From: G963663365 sp963663365
GTDB lineage: Bacteria; Hinthialibacterota; Hinthialibacteria; Hinthialibacterales; G963663365
Length of the DNA stretch: 64,000 nucleotides
Reading direction: 5' to 3'
NCBI GenBank assembly: GCA_963663365.2
Contig: CAXXIH010000003.1
Coordinates: 310,001 to 374,000 of the forward strand
The notes below the pieces were generated by a model, which saw only the letters and a list, made by a program, of their open reading frames with translations, did no database searches and was not told the DNA's origin. Made by a program: the position numbers and the translations under genes. Below, one piece after another: positions 25,670 through 35,368 of the stretch (its first letter is position 1; every line of letters begins with the position of its first letter).

Positions 25670-26994
25670 CACTACTGTCCCAACGTTAGTCAAATAGATT
25701 CAATTGGTTAGGGCTCTCGGTGGTAATTGGGTGGCCTTGTTTTTCGGAAAACGCCTGTAAAATCGGGGTTTTTTCGAAAAGCGTGAGGCTGAAAACCTGT
25801 AGAATTGTGTAGAGACTTTGATCGAGTTGAAGCTGCTTTTTGATGATAGCCACAAGCACATAGGTGGAAATGGCAATCCAGACCTGGGTTTTGATGGCGT
25901 TCTCGCTGGTTCCATAGAATGCTTTGATTCGTAAGTGCTGTTTGATCCATTTGAAAAAGAGTTCGACGCGCCATCGGGCTCGATAGAGTTTGGTAATGGT
26001 CAACGGTGCCAAACTGAAATTGTTGGTGATGAAGACAAGTCTGTTTTGTGTATCGGGATCGCGGTAGCGGATACGTCGCAACTTCTCGGGATAGTCCTTT
26101 TGGCTGTAATAGCCAACAAGAACAACGGTCTGATCGCATTGCAGACCTGTAGATTTGTTGACGGGGCGGGAGTAGAGACGCCGGTATTGAAAATTGCTTT
26201 TCGCCCGGGTGACGAAGAAAGCTGAAGACTCCGCAATCCGATGCAGACGGGCAAAGTCTACGTACCCTCGGTCCATTACATAAATTGCGCCAGGTTCGAA
26301 AACGAGTTCGTCGAGAATGTTCACATCGTGCACATTGCCGGGTGTGACAATCACCACAGTGGGAATGCTTGCGCGTAGATCCAACAAGGTGTGGAGTTTT
26401 ACGGCGCCTTTCCGTTTTCGAAACAAAGCCCATGGGAATAAGGACAGACAAAGATCGATGGTGGTCGAATCCAACGCGTAGACTGTGCGTTTGAGTTGAA
26501 GACCGAAACGTTCTTCGGCATAGAGACTTCGCGCCGTCTGAATCAAGATTTGCGCAAAATCGGCAAAGATGCGCCAGTTCCGCGTTTTGTTGGCATTCGC
26601 CAACGTATTGCGCGATACCTTTCCTCGAATTCCCATATGATAAAGTTTTGATCCCGAAGCCCGTAAACACGCTTCGATATCCCGCAAACTTTCCCGGAAT
26701 GTTAACTGTGCAAAGGCCATGCACAGAAACTGATCCCAACATGAAAAACTCTTCACTTTGTAATTGCCACCATGCCGCTCCACGCATTTTCGAAACTCGT
26801 GAGCCGGGGCATAATCCATGATTTGTGAGAAAACCGTTTGACCTGAGTACATTCCCGTTGCCTTTCCGCGATCTTACGAAAAGGTCACAACGAGCCGGTT
26901 TCCATTTCAAGTCGATTATGGACATTTCGCACTCTAAGTCGTATATTTTTAAACACTTACAAACAAAGCCAACTCAAACGTTGGGACAGTAGTG
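25670..26994 (-). mobile_element. IS4-family insertion sequence, 1325 bp, intact
   Basis: Perfect 18-bp terminal inverted repeats: CACTACTGTCCCAACGTT at 25670-25687 and its reverse complement at 26977-26994. A 9-bp duplication, TTATAAGAT, flanks both ends. One full-length transposase is encoded on the minus strand and its stop codon runs into the left repeat. Intact ends, duplication and frame indicate recent insertion. It separates hslVU from rpsB-tsf-pyrH-frr, and its right end touches the hslU stop codon. Confidence 0.95.
25686..26852 (-). CDS. IS4-family transposase (DUF4372 + DDE)
   Basis: 388 residues. N-terminal DUF4372-like domain (FSQIMDYAPAHEFRKCVERH, FSCWDQFLCMAFAQLT). The DDE catalytic core follows: first Asp in LDSTTIDLCLS, second Asp in YVMDRGYVDF, and the YREK signature Y-x2-R-x3-E-x6-K in YRARWRVELFFKWIK. 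It cuts and joins the inverted repeats. No frameshift or stop is seen, so it is probably active. Confidence 0.95.
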   Translation of the reverse strand: MYSGQTVFSQIMDYAPAHEFRKCVERHGGNYKVKSFSCWDQFLCMAFAQLTFRESLRDIEACLRASGSKLYHMGIRGKVSRNTLANANKTRNWRIFADFAQILIQTARSLYAEERFGLQLKRTVYALDSTTIDLCLSLFPWALFRKRKGAVKLHTLLDLRASIPTVVIVTPGNVHDVNILDELVFEPGAIYVMDRGYVDFARLHRIAESSAFFVTRAKSNFQYRRLYSRPVNKSTGLQCDQTVVLVGYYSQKDYPEKLRRIRYRDPDTQNRLVFITNNFSLAPLTITKLYRARWRVELFFKWIKQHLRIKAFYGTSENAIKTQVWIAISTYVLVAIIKKQLQLDQSLYTILQVFSLTLFEKTPILQAFSEKQGHPITTESPNQLNLFD

Positions 26995-27003
26995 TTATAA
27001 GAT
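26995..27003. repeat. Target-site duplication, right copy
   Basis: Second exact copy of TTATAAGAT. Its first three bases are the hslU stop codon (TAA on the minus strand), so the insertion left the hslU frame unchanged. Confidence 0.9.
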
Positions 27004-28452
27004 ATATTTCGAGAGATCAGTATCCTCGGCAATATCAGAAAGTTTTTCTTCGACCATATCGGAAGTAATGGCCACCTGCTTTTCTTCTAAATCCGGCGCC
27101 TCAAATGAAAGATCATCCAGTACCTTTTCAATGACGGTGTGCAAGCGCCTTGCGCCGATATCTTCCATTTCCTCATTGATGCGGCTGGCCAGATCCGCCA
27201 TCGTCTTGATGGCTTCCTCTTCGAAGGTCAACTCGATTCCTTCAGTCCTTAATAGGGCTTCGTATTGCTTGATAAGTGAATGTTCCGGTTGAGTCAGAAT
27301 TTTCTCAAAGTCTTCCTTCTCCAGGGCATCCAATTCGACGCGAATCGGGAAACGGCCTTGAAGTTCGGGAACAAGATCGGCGGGGCTTGTACCGTGGAAA
27401 GCCCCTGCGGCGATAAAGAGAATATGGTCTGTCTTGACTAGGCCATATTTGGTGAAGACTGTGCAGCCTTCAACCAATGGTAGAATATCCCGTTGAACCC
27501 CGGCTCGGGAAACATCCGGCCCGGAACTTCCTTCCCTTCCTACGATTTTGTCGATTTCATCCAAAAAGACGATGCCACTTTGTTGGACACGCTCAATGGC
27601 ATCGTTCGCCACCGTGTCCATATCGACCAGCTTTTCAAGTTCCTCTTCCAGCAAGAGCGGAAAAGCCTCAGAGACTTTCATCTGCTTGCGCCGTTTGCGG
27701 GAAGGAATCATTTTCTCGACCATGTCTTTTAGGTCTACGCCCAGTTCGTCCATGCCGGAACCGGGAGGAAGCCCCACCATCACATTGCCCATCCTCTCGG
27801 TAATTTCAGGTTCGACAACACGGTCACTTAGTTCTCCGTTACGTAACATCTCCCGCATTCTCTTGCGTGATGCTGTGTAACGGTTATGGCCGTCTTTGAC
27901 CGCAGATTCGTTATCTTCATCGGAAATCTGGATTCCGGATTCACCGGCAATCATGATTGGGCCGGTTGAACGGCTTGAAGGCGGAGGCAAAAGCAAATCC
28001 AGCAACCGTTCTTCGGCTCTAGTTTCCGCCTCCTTTTGGTTATCGTCTGCCCGCCTGCTTTTTTCGCTATTGATGGCCATTTCCACGAGGTCCCGGATGA
28101 TGGATTCCACATCCCGTCCCACATAGCCAACCTCTGTGAACTTAGATGCCTCAACTTTAATAAATGGAGCCTGTTCGATTCGTGCTAGCCGCCGGGCGAT
28201 CTCGGTCTTTCCGACACCTGTCGGACCGATCATCATGATATTTTTGGGATAGATATTTTCCTGCATTTCGGGGGGCAATGCCCTGCGGCGGGCTCTATTG
28301 CGCAAGGCAATCGCTACGGCACGTTTGGCGTCGTCTTGCCCGATGATGTGTTTATCCAGTAATTCGACAATTTCACGTGGCGTGGGGCCATCAGGCACTC
28401 CGAATTTCTGGGTGTCGGCGGTCGCAGGATTTATATGAGAAACATTCGTCAT
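26995..28452 (-). CDS. hslU: ATP-dependent protease ATPase subunit HslU
   Basis: 485 residues. AAA+ unfoldase: LDKHIIGQDDAKRAVAIAL at the start, Walker A GPTGVGKTE, VGYVGRDVESIIRDL, Walker B VFLDEIDKI, sensor 2 region GARRLHTVIEKVL, and the C-terminal LSKYIL that docks into HslV. The I-domain (about 120-240) is present. Forms a hexamer that feeds unfolded protein to HslV. The stop codon is the junction with the IS element; the native 3' flank now lies beyond it. Confidence 0.97.
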   Translation of the reverse strand: MTNVSHINPATADTQKFGVPDGPTPREIVELLDKHIIGQDDAKRAVAIALRNRARRRALPPEMQENIYPKNIMMIGPTGVGKTEIARRLARIEQAPFIKVEASKFTEVGYVGRDVESIIRDLVEMAINSEKSRRADDNQKEAETRAEERLLDLLLPPPSSRSTGPIMIAGESGIQISDEDNESAVKDGHNRYTASRKRMREMLRNGELSDRVVEPEITERMGNVMVGLPPGSGMDELGVDLKDMVEKMIPSRKRRKQMKVSEAFPLLLEEELEKLVDMDTVANDAIERVQQSGIVFLDEIDKIVGREGSSGPDVSRAGVQRDILPLVEGCTVFTKYGLVKTDHILFIAAGAFHGTSPADLVPELQGRFPIRVELDALEKEDFEKILTQPEHSLIKQYEALLRTEGIELTFEEEAIKTMADLASRINEEMEDIGARRLHTVIEKVLDDLSFEAPDLEEKQVAITSDMVEEKLSDIAEDTDLSKYIL

Positions 28453-28478
28453 GATTACAATGCTATCCTTGATTGCTA

Positions 28479-29093
28479 TTAGTCTTGGTTCTTATCCGTT
28501 TTGTCTTCAACTGGGGGGAGAGTCTCTATAACAAATTTGTGATTTGTATAAACACAAATATCCGCGGCAATTTTCATGGCTTCTTCCGCGAGCTCCCGCA
28601 GCCCCAAGTTGCTGTGGCGCATGAGTGCTTTGGCTGCGGCTTCTGCATAAGGACCACCTGAGCCCACAGCCACAACTCCATCATCCGGCTCGATAACATC
28701 ACCGTTTCCGGATATCAGCAGAGTTATTACTTCATCGCTGACAAGCAGGAGCGCTTCCAGATGCCGTAGCATTTTGTCTGTGCGCCACTCCTTGGCCAAC
28801 TCAACTGCCGAACGCATCGTGTTTCCACGATACTCTTCCAGTTTCGCTTCAAATTTATCGATCAACGTAAGCGCATCCGCGGTGGCGCCCGCGAATCCCG
28901 CCAGTACGCGGTCATCATAGAGCCGCCTGACTTTGCGGGCCTTGGTTTTCATAATGGTTTCACCCAGGCTTACCTGCCCGTCTCCGGCCATTACGACCTG
29001 ATCTCCCCGTCGAACGGCGAGGATCGTTGTGCTGCGCACCAAAGCGCCCGGAGTCCTGCCGGTCCCGGAGTCTTTCCGATGTTTTCTTGCCAT
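28479..29093 (-). CDS. hslV: ATP-dependent protease peptidase subunit HslV with N-terminal propeptide
   Basis: 204 residues from ATG 29093; a TTG five codons upstream is a less likely start. HslV signatures: STTILAVRRG, MAGDGQVSLGETIMK, LAGFAGATADALTL and FEAKLEEY. In E. coli the catalytic Thr follows the start Met directly. Here the TTI motif is preceded by 21 basic residues (MARKHRKDSGTGRTP and on), so the nucleophile Thr22 must be freed by processing or by use of a later start. No in-frame ATG lies near the Thr. Co-transcribed with hslU (26-bp gap). Confidence 0.95.
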   Translation of the reverse strand: MARKHRKDSGTGRTPGALVRSTTILAVRRGDQVVMAGDGQVSLGETIMKTKARKVRRLYDDRVLAGFAGATADALTLIDKFEAKLEEYRGNTMRSAVELAKEWRTDKMLRHLEALLLVSDEVITLLISGNGDVIEPDDGVVAVGSGGPYAEAAAKALMRHSNLGLRELAEEAMKIAADICVYTNHKFVIETLPPVEDKTDKNQD

Positions 29094-29257
29094 ATCAATG
29101 TTGTCCAAATGCTAGTCAGTGATTCTACAATTACTCTATTCGCCAATAGGCAAGTAAATATACACATTGCCGTCAAGCGGTGCCTGCCAAACGTAGTCTA
29201 AGCATAGCCTTATTATCAATGGGCGGGGTGCAAATAGCCATAGTGCATGGCCTCAAA

Positions 29258-30436
29258 CTATCTTGTCAATTGATGAATCCTCTTAACAATTGGCTGTAGT
29301 TCATGCTTTTCCAGGCAAATTGGATTGAGCACGATTTCGCCGTCCCGCCAGCCATAATCATCGGTGAAGATGGAAGGATTGCCTTTCCTTAAACCTAGAA
29401 TAAGCTCTTTGGCTGCCTGGCTGGCTGCATTTTCTTTCCGCGATTGCAGCAGGACAACAGGAACCGCCGGGCGTGTATGCCGAGCCGTACCTATTGATAC
29501 CCTCCATTCGGAAAGAGCGGCCAGGTTCTCCATCAGTATCTCTGCCAGGTGCCGCCACCGGGAAATCATTTCTTTCTCTCGTTTGGGATTAAGACATTCC
29601 AATGCCGCCAATAGCCCGATAATGGTCTCTTTGCTGACTTTTAATCCTCTACCAATTCCATTTGTGTGCAGTCGTGGAAGCCGGTTTGGGGCAAATAGAC
29701 TCTCCGGCGGATTCCAAAGTTCCCAATCGGCTCCCAAATCCATGTTCTGAAGCAAGGCGGAGGCGATCAAATCCTTTTCACCGGCGAGAATGCCGGAGTT
29801 CTGTGGACCCCGCAGAGCCTTGCCGCCACTAAATGCAACCAAAGATGCGCCTGCCGAAATGAAACGACGCAGATTCTGTTCCGGTGGAATCTCTGCCGCA
29901 GCATCGACGATGACCGGGATACCTTTTTCGCGTGCAAATGCGCATATCGATGTTAGACCGTATTCAGGGCCTTCAGCCGAATAGAAAACAGCGGCGGTCT
30001 TATCGTTTATTCCCTTCTCATAGGTATCAACCGCCTGTTTTGAAGCGTTTAGAAAGGTCAGTTTGGCTCCCGCTGCACGAATTGCGGTTTCATATCCTGT
30101 GCGATGGGTTTGGGCCAATAGCACTTCATTCTTATTGAGCGCATTGGTATTCGGCAGATTCGCAATCTTTTCCGGATCCAAACGCGCCAAACAGGCCGCC
30201 GTGGCGAGGGTAAGCGCGGCGGCCGCACCACAGGTTACGATTCCCGCCTCTGCTCCGGTTAATGCGGCGATTCGATCCGATGCCGCCGCCTGCAGGTCTT
30301 CAATTAACGCAAACTTAATGGCGGCTTCAGACATAGCCTTCATTACCTCAGGCAATGGTCTTGATCCGCCCAGACGGGTTAAGGTCCCTGCCGCGTTGAT
30401 GATGGTCTTTATGCCATAATGTTTATAAATATCCAT
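29258..30436 (-). CDS. SelA-like PLP-dependent enzyme
   Basis: 392 residues of fold-type I. The N-terminus (IKTIINAAGTLTRLGGSRPLP) and the PLP-lysine motif FSGGKALRGPQNSGIL with Lys206 match the selenocysteine-synthase-like group that includes D-glucosaminate-6-phosphate ammonia lyase (DgaE) and YhfS. True SelA is longer (~460), and no selB, selD or tRNA-Sec is near, so an ammonia-lyase or similar role on an amino sugar or amino acid is more likely (inference). Single gene divergent from the DUF5107 gene. Confidence 0.82.
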   Translation of the reverse strand: MDIYKHYGIKTIINAAGTLTRLGGSRPLPEVMKAMSEAAIKFALIEDLQAAASDRIAALTGAEAGIVTCGAAAALTLATAACLARLDPEKIANLPNTNALNKNEVLLAQTHRTGYETAIRAAGAKLTFLNASKQAVDTYEKGINDKTAAVFYSAEGPEYGLTSICAFAREKGIPVIVDAAAEIPPEQNLRRFISAGASLVAFSGGKALRGPQNSGILAGEKDLIASALLQNMDLGADWELWNPPESLFAPNRLPRLHTNGIGRGLKVSKETIIGLLAALECLNPKREKEMISRWRHLAEILMENLAALSEWRVSIGTARHTRPAVPVVLLQSRKENAASQAAKELILGLRKGNPSIFTDDYGWRDGEIVLNPICLEKHELQPIVKRIHQLTR

Positions 30437-30542
30437 TTTCTATGACTCTTAGCATTCATTTGCCGAAGGGGGGCATTTTGACTCTCGCCACGATCTCTTT
30501 GCTCCTGGTATACTCATAAATCTTTCAACCAAGGGAAGTTCA

Positions 30543-33500
30543 ATGATTCAAGCACGCCGTTTTTGTGTTTTCGTATGCCTCGTCTCCGCAGGCGTATTTT
30601 TGTTAATGGATGAAGCCTTCGCCGGCGCCAACCATGCTCGTGTATGGGAGGACTCCATCACCATACGCACCTATCCATGGTATCAAGACGTAAATCCGAA
30701 CTTCCAGGTCTTTACAGGCCGTTCCGCCTTTTACCCTTATCCGCTTGAAGACATGCTTACGGATGAGCCTGAAGACCGCGATTATCATGCATTCATTGTC
30801 GAAAATGAGTATCTCAAAGTGACGGTCCTCCAGGAACTGGGCGGTCATGTCCATTCTGTACTTGATAAGACTACCGGTGAGCAGATGTTTTATTACAACC
30901 ATGTTGTCCGGCCTGGGCGTATCGGATTGCGGGGAGCCTGGATCAGCGGAGGTATCGAATGGAACACCGGCCCGACCAGTCATACTGTGACTTGTGTTGC
31001 TCCGATTGATGTATGTGGTGTGGAGCATGAAGACGGCAGCGCTTCAATCGTGATTGGCAATGTCGAGAGGGTGTTTCGCACTCAATGGGCGGTGATTTTG
31101 ACGCTACGCCCCGGGAAGGCTTACCTCGAAGAGAGAATCCGTATTTTCAATCCTCGAGAAACGCCTCAGCCTTACTATTTCTGGAACTGTACGGCTGTGC
31201 CCAACACGGATGGGATGCGCTTTATGTACCCGATGACTTTAGGCACGGACCATAATGGAGAAACGTTCTACTCATGGCCGGTCAATGATGGCAAAGACCT
31301 ATCTTGGTCCAAGAATTATCAGGAAATGAGCTCCATTTTCGCCTACGAATGCGACCAAGATTTCTTTGGTTCCTATGATTATGACGTTGACCGGGGTGTG
31401 GTTGCTTATGCCGATCATTATCTTCTCCCCGGCAAAAAGGCCTGGACCTGGGGGCGCGGGCAGGTAGGTGTTTTTCACCAAATGAAACTGACTGAAGATG
31501 ATGGCCCTTATAATGAAGTCCAAACAGGCCCGCTTCGCACTCAGGCTGATTTTGGCCTTATCCCTCCGCATGGTGTTGTGACATGGGAGGAGTGGTGGTA
31601 CCCGGTTCATGATCTCCAAGGTTATGTGTTTGCTTCCCGCGAGCTGGCCGCCAATGTATTGGAAACCGAAAATGGAGCGCGGGCAATCAAACTACTTGGT
31701 ACCGGGATTTGGGAAAATGCCACGGTGCGAGTGACTGCCGGTGCAGGCACCTTTACTCAAACCGTGAATCTGCAACCAACTGAGCCTTCTTTGGTTATGC
31801 CTCAAGACTTAGACCAAACCCAGCCTTGGGATATTCTGGTTTTAGGCGATCAGGATGAACTCCTGGCTTCATTCACTTACCCCTTGCCCTTGCCGGAGGT
31901 TGAGCCTCCTGAACTTCCCAAAGAAGGCCCTGCAGATACACCACAAAGTCATTATCTAAAAGGAGTTTTGGCGGTTAAGCAGCATCGTCCCGAAGATGCC
32001 CAAAAGCATTTCATGGACGCCTTGAAAATCAATTCCCGTCACATCGGCAGTCTGTATTACATGGCCATGCTGAATCTTGAATCCGGTTTGTGGAATAAGG
32101 CGGCCTCATTTGCCTTGGCAGCCATTCAGGATGAAGAAGACCGGGGTGATGCCCAATTGGTGCTTTCTGAGGCCTACTTGCAGCTGGGCGACTTCGATTC
32201 CGCTTTGACTCATGCTTATGACGCCCTGGCAGATGCAAGTACTCGAGCCCGGGCTTTCGCTCAGATTGGAAGAATCCATTTGAAACGGGGCCGGATCGAT
32301 CTTGCCATTAAACATCTGATTAAGGCCGTTGAGGCCAATGGTGAGACGTTGGTTAGCCGGAACCGGTTGGCATTGGCTCTTCTTGCGATCGGAGAGTCCG
32401 AAGCCGCTGCCGAAGAGGCATGTATGGTCCTGAAAATCGATCCCTTGGACCGCTTGGCAGCCTGTGTCTTGGCCTTTGCCGAACCAACAGATGAGAATCT
32501 GCAAATTCGGGATACCGTTTTGCGCGATAACGCCCAAAACGTTCTTGAAGTGGCCTATGCCTTTGTCGATCTACGGCAGCCGGAAATGGCGCTTACTGTA
32601 CTGGAAGATGCCTATTTACAGCGGATCGATTTCGATGCGTTGCCACCGGCAGATGCCTACGCAAAGGCATCCTGTCCAAGAGTTGGCCAGCCGGAGACTC
32701 CGCTGGAGCCGATGGTTCTCTATTTGGCCGCGTATTTATACGATTCGCTCGGAAATAATGAGGCAGCGCAAGAATGTTGGCAACAAGCCGCAGCCTATGC
32801 GCCTGATTTTGCGTTTCCTCATCGTGTAGAGTCCATACCTGTTTTGCAAGCTGCAACCAGAACCAATCCCAATGATGCCCAACCCTGGCGGATGTTGGGA
32901 CATCTGCTTGTGCCTCTGGGAAGAATGGAGGAGGCCCGCCAGGCGTGGGAAAAGGCCGTTTCGCTGAATCCTGCAGATAGCGTCAGTTTGGGATTGTTGG
33001 CCCGTGTTGCCTGGAAACTGGATAACGACTTGGATCATGCAGCCAGCCTGTTTACGCGTGCTGTCGCCGCGAGGCCTGACGATCCGGCCCTTTATCATGA
33101 TGCGGCCCGTGTTCTAAATGAACGCAAGGATTATGCGCAGGCCCGCACACTATTGGAAAAAGCAATTACGTTGAAATACCAGCGGGGTGATATTTATGAG
33201 GATCTATGCAGACGCTATATCGATGACGGTGAATCCGAACAGGCTATTGCGGTCTTAGAAAAGACGAGTTTTAGCAATTGGGAAGCGCGCCATGTGATTC
33301 ACGATTTGTTTATGGAAGCACATCTGAATCTGGCTCAAAAAGCCTACGAAGCGAAGGATTACAAATGTACGATTGAACATGCCAAACTGGCCACTACTTA
33401 CCCGGAAAATCTGAATGTGGGCCGCCCCACAGATCCGAATGAAGCCGCACAATATTTATGGATGGGCAAGGGCTATCTGGGACTTGGCAAAAAGGCTGAA

Positions 33501-33605
33501 GCCAAAGAGGCGCTTACTCATGCTGCATCTTTTCCACATGAAGGCTCTTCACCAAATGCCCAGGCTGCCTGTGAGGCTGCGGAATTGTTAAAGAAAGGGC
33601 TGTAA
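30543..33605 (+). CDS. Secreted DUF5107 and TPR-repeat protein
   Basis: 1020 residues. Signal peptide at 1-27. Residues about 45-370 match DUF5107: ENEYLKVTVLQELGGHVHSV, then FYYNHVVRPGRIGLRGAWIS and GIEWNTGPTSHTV. This beta-rich domain resembles sugar-mutarotase or glycosidase sandwiches. The C-terminal ~550 residues hold many TPR units (A-x3-F-x2-A-L patterns such as AQKHFMDALKINSRHIGSLY and ARQAWEKAVSLNPAD). Such proteins are common in Bacteroidota and PVC-like genomes and are linked to carbohydrate use, but no activity is proven. Confidence 0.8.
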   Translation: MIQARRFCVFVCLVSAGVFLLMDEAFAGANHARVWEDSITIRTYPWYQDVNPNFQVFTGRSAFYPYPLEDMLTDEPEDRDYHAFIVENEYLKVTVLQELGGHVHSVLDKTTGEQMFYYNHVVRPGRIGLRGAWISGGIEWNTGPTSHTVTCVAPIDVCGVEHEDGSASIVIGNVERVFRTQWAVILTLRPGKAYLEERIRIFNPRETPQPYYFWNCTAVPNTDGMRFMYPMTLGTDHNGETFYSWPVNDGKDLSWSKNYQEMSSIFAYECDQDFFGSYDYDVDRGVVAYADHYLLPGKKAWTWGRGQVGVFHQMKLTEDDGPYNEVQTGPLRTQADFGLIPPHGVVTWEEWWYPVHDLQGYVFASRELAANVLETENGARAIKLLGTGIWENATVRVTAGAGTFTQTVNLQPTEPSLVMPQDLDQTQPWDILVLGDQDELLASFTYPLPLPEVEPPELPKEGPADTPQSHYLKGVLAVKQHRPEDAQKHFMDALKINSRHIGSLYYMAMLNLESGLWNKAASFALAAIQDEEDRGDAQLVLSEAYLQLGDFDSALTHAYDALADASTRARAFAQIGRIHLKRGRIDLAIKHLIKAVEANGETLVSRNRLALALLAIGESEAAAEEACMVLKIDPLDRLAACVLAFAEPTDENLQIRDTVLRDNAQNVLEVAYAFVDLRQPEMALTVLEDAYLQRIDFDALPPADAYAKASCPRVGQPETPLEPMVLYLAAYLYDSLGNNEAAQECWQQAAAYAPDFAFPHRVESIPVLQAATRTNPNDAQPWRMLGHLLVPLGRMEEARQAWEKAVSLNPADSVSLGLLARVAWKLDNDLDHAASLFTRAVAARPDDPALYHDAARVLNERKDYAQARTLLEKAITLKYQRGDIYEDLCRRYIDDGESEQAIAVLEKTSFSNWEARHVIHDLFMEAHLNLAQKAYEAKDYKCTIEHAKLATTYPENLNVGRPTDPNEAAQYLWMGKGYLGLGKKAEAKEALTHAASFPHEGSSPNAQAACEAAELLKKGL

Positions 33606-33649
33606 CTTCTGTTCTGGAAGATAGTTGTGAAAATAGAAACGCTTTGAAT

Positions 33650-35368
33650 TTAACATGCCTTTTTCGATGATTTAAAGGCTTTGGGGGAATAATCGAACCG
33701 TTCTAGCCGCTCAAAGAGTTCCTCTTCACTGCCCTCTTTGACGAGCAAAATCGTATCTGAGACTTGCTCGGTAATCAGCTCGCTGATCTCGGGGATATGT
33801 TGGATTTCTTCGGCAAGTTCTTTTGCTTGACAGCGAAGGAAATATCCGCGTTGCATTTGAATCTGCCCGTATCGTTGCCCCCAATCTTCAAAGCTAAAAG
33901 CGACATTTTGCGGCAATGGGCCCGGCGCGAAACCGGATATGCGTGTCTTCAGTTCCTCGAATTCAAGACCTTCACGGAGTGCCCGTGTGAATGATCCCCG
34001 GGTAATCACATAGGTGCTCATTACATCCGCTGTTTTGAAGTCGGCGAATGATTCGATTTGCCACAAAGATGACAGCGGCATGTCCGGTGGAACCATCATT
34101 TCATAGGTCGGTTGAAGAATTGCCGGACTGATTTGTGTATCCTCTGCCTCTTTAGCGGCTTCTTCCATCTCTTGCAGTGATTGGGCGCGGGCGGGTGATA
34201 GGGCTTCACGTACAGAAAGTTCAATATCATCACATTGTGGAGAGCGCCGAATCCATACTCGTTTCTGTTCGCTTTGGGAGATGCCTATTTCGATAAGGCC
34301 GCACATGGCGCCAAAGGCTACGATCTCATTGATGATGCGCTGTGCGGATTTGGCTATTTCTTTGGTATCTCCTTTACTGGTTTCCTTCTGTTTGGCCTCA
34401 TTGGAATCATCTTTCACGATGCGACGGGACCAGACAATCTGTTCCCCGACAATCTCGGACAGCGAACATGGATTCGACCATTCCTTTGCTGTCAATAGTC
34501 TCGCGGCTGCAACTTGATGCGGGCGTGAAGGATAAATCCGCTGCAACACGTAGTGCATAAATAACTGATACAGAAGGTAGCCGGAACTAGACTCGAACCA
34601 ACTTTCTATGCGTCTGGTCGTGACAATTTCTCCACCATGCTGGCGGACCAAATCCGATTCAAGAGCAAAATCAAGCAAAAATTCAAATACGCCGGTCACG
34701 CTATGTTCATGGAACGAGTTCTCGTTGGGGTATGGCAGTTCGCCTGGAAGTGAATCCGGAGGCAATGACTCTGACCATAAATCTACGCTCCGTTTAGCGG
34801 CGCGGCCCGCGTTGGTCATTTTTGCCTTTCCCCGCTTGGCCAAAACCAAAAGCCGCATGAAGGCATAGGTTAGTGCGCGCGTTGGTTTGGCAAGGATATC
34901 CGCCGGTGGGGGTGTTTGCGCGGGGAATGTAAGGTTCCACTCCGGTTTGGTCGTTAGGAGATCAAGCAACGCGTCTCCCATATCGGATGGAATGATGAAA
35001 TTGTGATGTCGTCCCGAAGGCTGTGCATCCTCAGAGGTCGGTTGAGGAAATAGAAGTCCAAAACTGATCAGCTCTTCTGTAATCGGTTTGATCTGGGTTT
35101 CTCCGCCCCAACTCTCGGATAGAGATGGAGGAATGTGAAATCCCACCCCGCTACGTCCAACAAAACGGATCAATAGCGTAAGAAACCTTCGCGACTCGGA
35201 ATCAAGCAAGTCTAGATTTTCGGTTAGCACCTCCGGATCGCGGTAGGCTCGGATTAGCTCCTGAAGCAGTGCCCGGGCGGATGGGGACCGCTTTCCCGAA
35301 CCGACGATCCTTGAAAGATCACGAAGCTGTTCGCTGCCCAGATGCGTCAGCAGTTCGGGGATATTCAT
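33650..35368 (-). CDS. XPB-helicase partner (helicase-associated, Helicase_C_3/XPB-N-like)
   Basis: 572 residues. The C-terminal half matches the XPB/Ssl2 N-terminal-like domain: IESFADFKTADVMSTYVITR, SFTRALREGL, then LPQNVAFSFEDWGQRYG. No ATPase motif. The start ATG overlaps the last bases of the XPB helicase (ATGA), so translation is likely coupled. In Actinobacteria a similar protein neighbours XPB. It presumably assists the helicase in DNA opening or damage sensing. Confidence 0.8.
   Translation of the reverse strand: MNIPELLTHLGSEQLRDLSRIVGSGKRSPSARALLQELIRAYRDPEVLTENLDLLDSESRRFLTLLIRFVGRSGVGFHIPPSLSESWGGETQIKPITEELISFGLLFPQPTSEDAQPSGRHHNFIIPSDMGDALLDLLTTKPEWNLTFPAQTPPPADILAKPTRALTYAFMRLLVLAKRGKAKMTNAGRAAKRSVDLWSESLPPDSLPGELPYPNENSFHEHSVTGVFEFLLDFALESDLVRQHGGEIVTTRRIESWFESSSGYLLYQLFMHYVLQRIYPSRPHQVAAARLLTAKEWSNPCSLSEIVGEQIVWSRRIVKDDSNEAKQKETSKGDTKEIAKSAQRIINEIVAFGAMCGLIEIGISQSEQKRVWIRRSPQCDDIELSVREALSPARAQSLQEMEEAAKEAEDTQISPAILQPTYEMMVPPDMPLSSLWQIESFADFKTADVMSTYVITRGSFTRALREGLEFEELKTRISGFAPGPLPQNVAFSFEDWGQRYGQIQMQRGYFLRCQAKELAEEIQHIPEISELITEQVSDTILLVKEGSEEELFERLERFDYSPKAFKSSKKAC

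Noticed and set aside
26853..26976. Second, longer frame on the IS minus strand
   Set aside because: It is an out-of-frame shadow of the transposase; only the 388-residue frame carries the DDE and YREK motifs.
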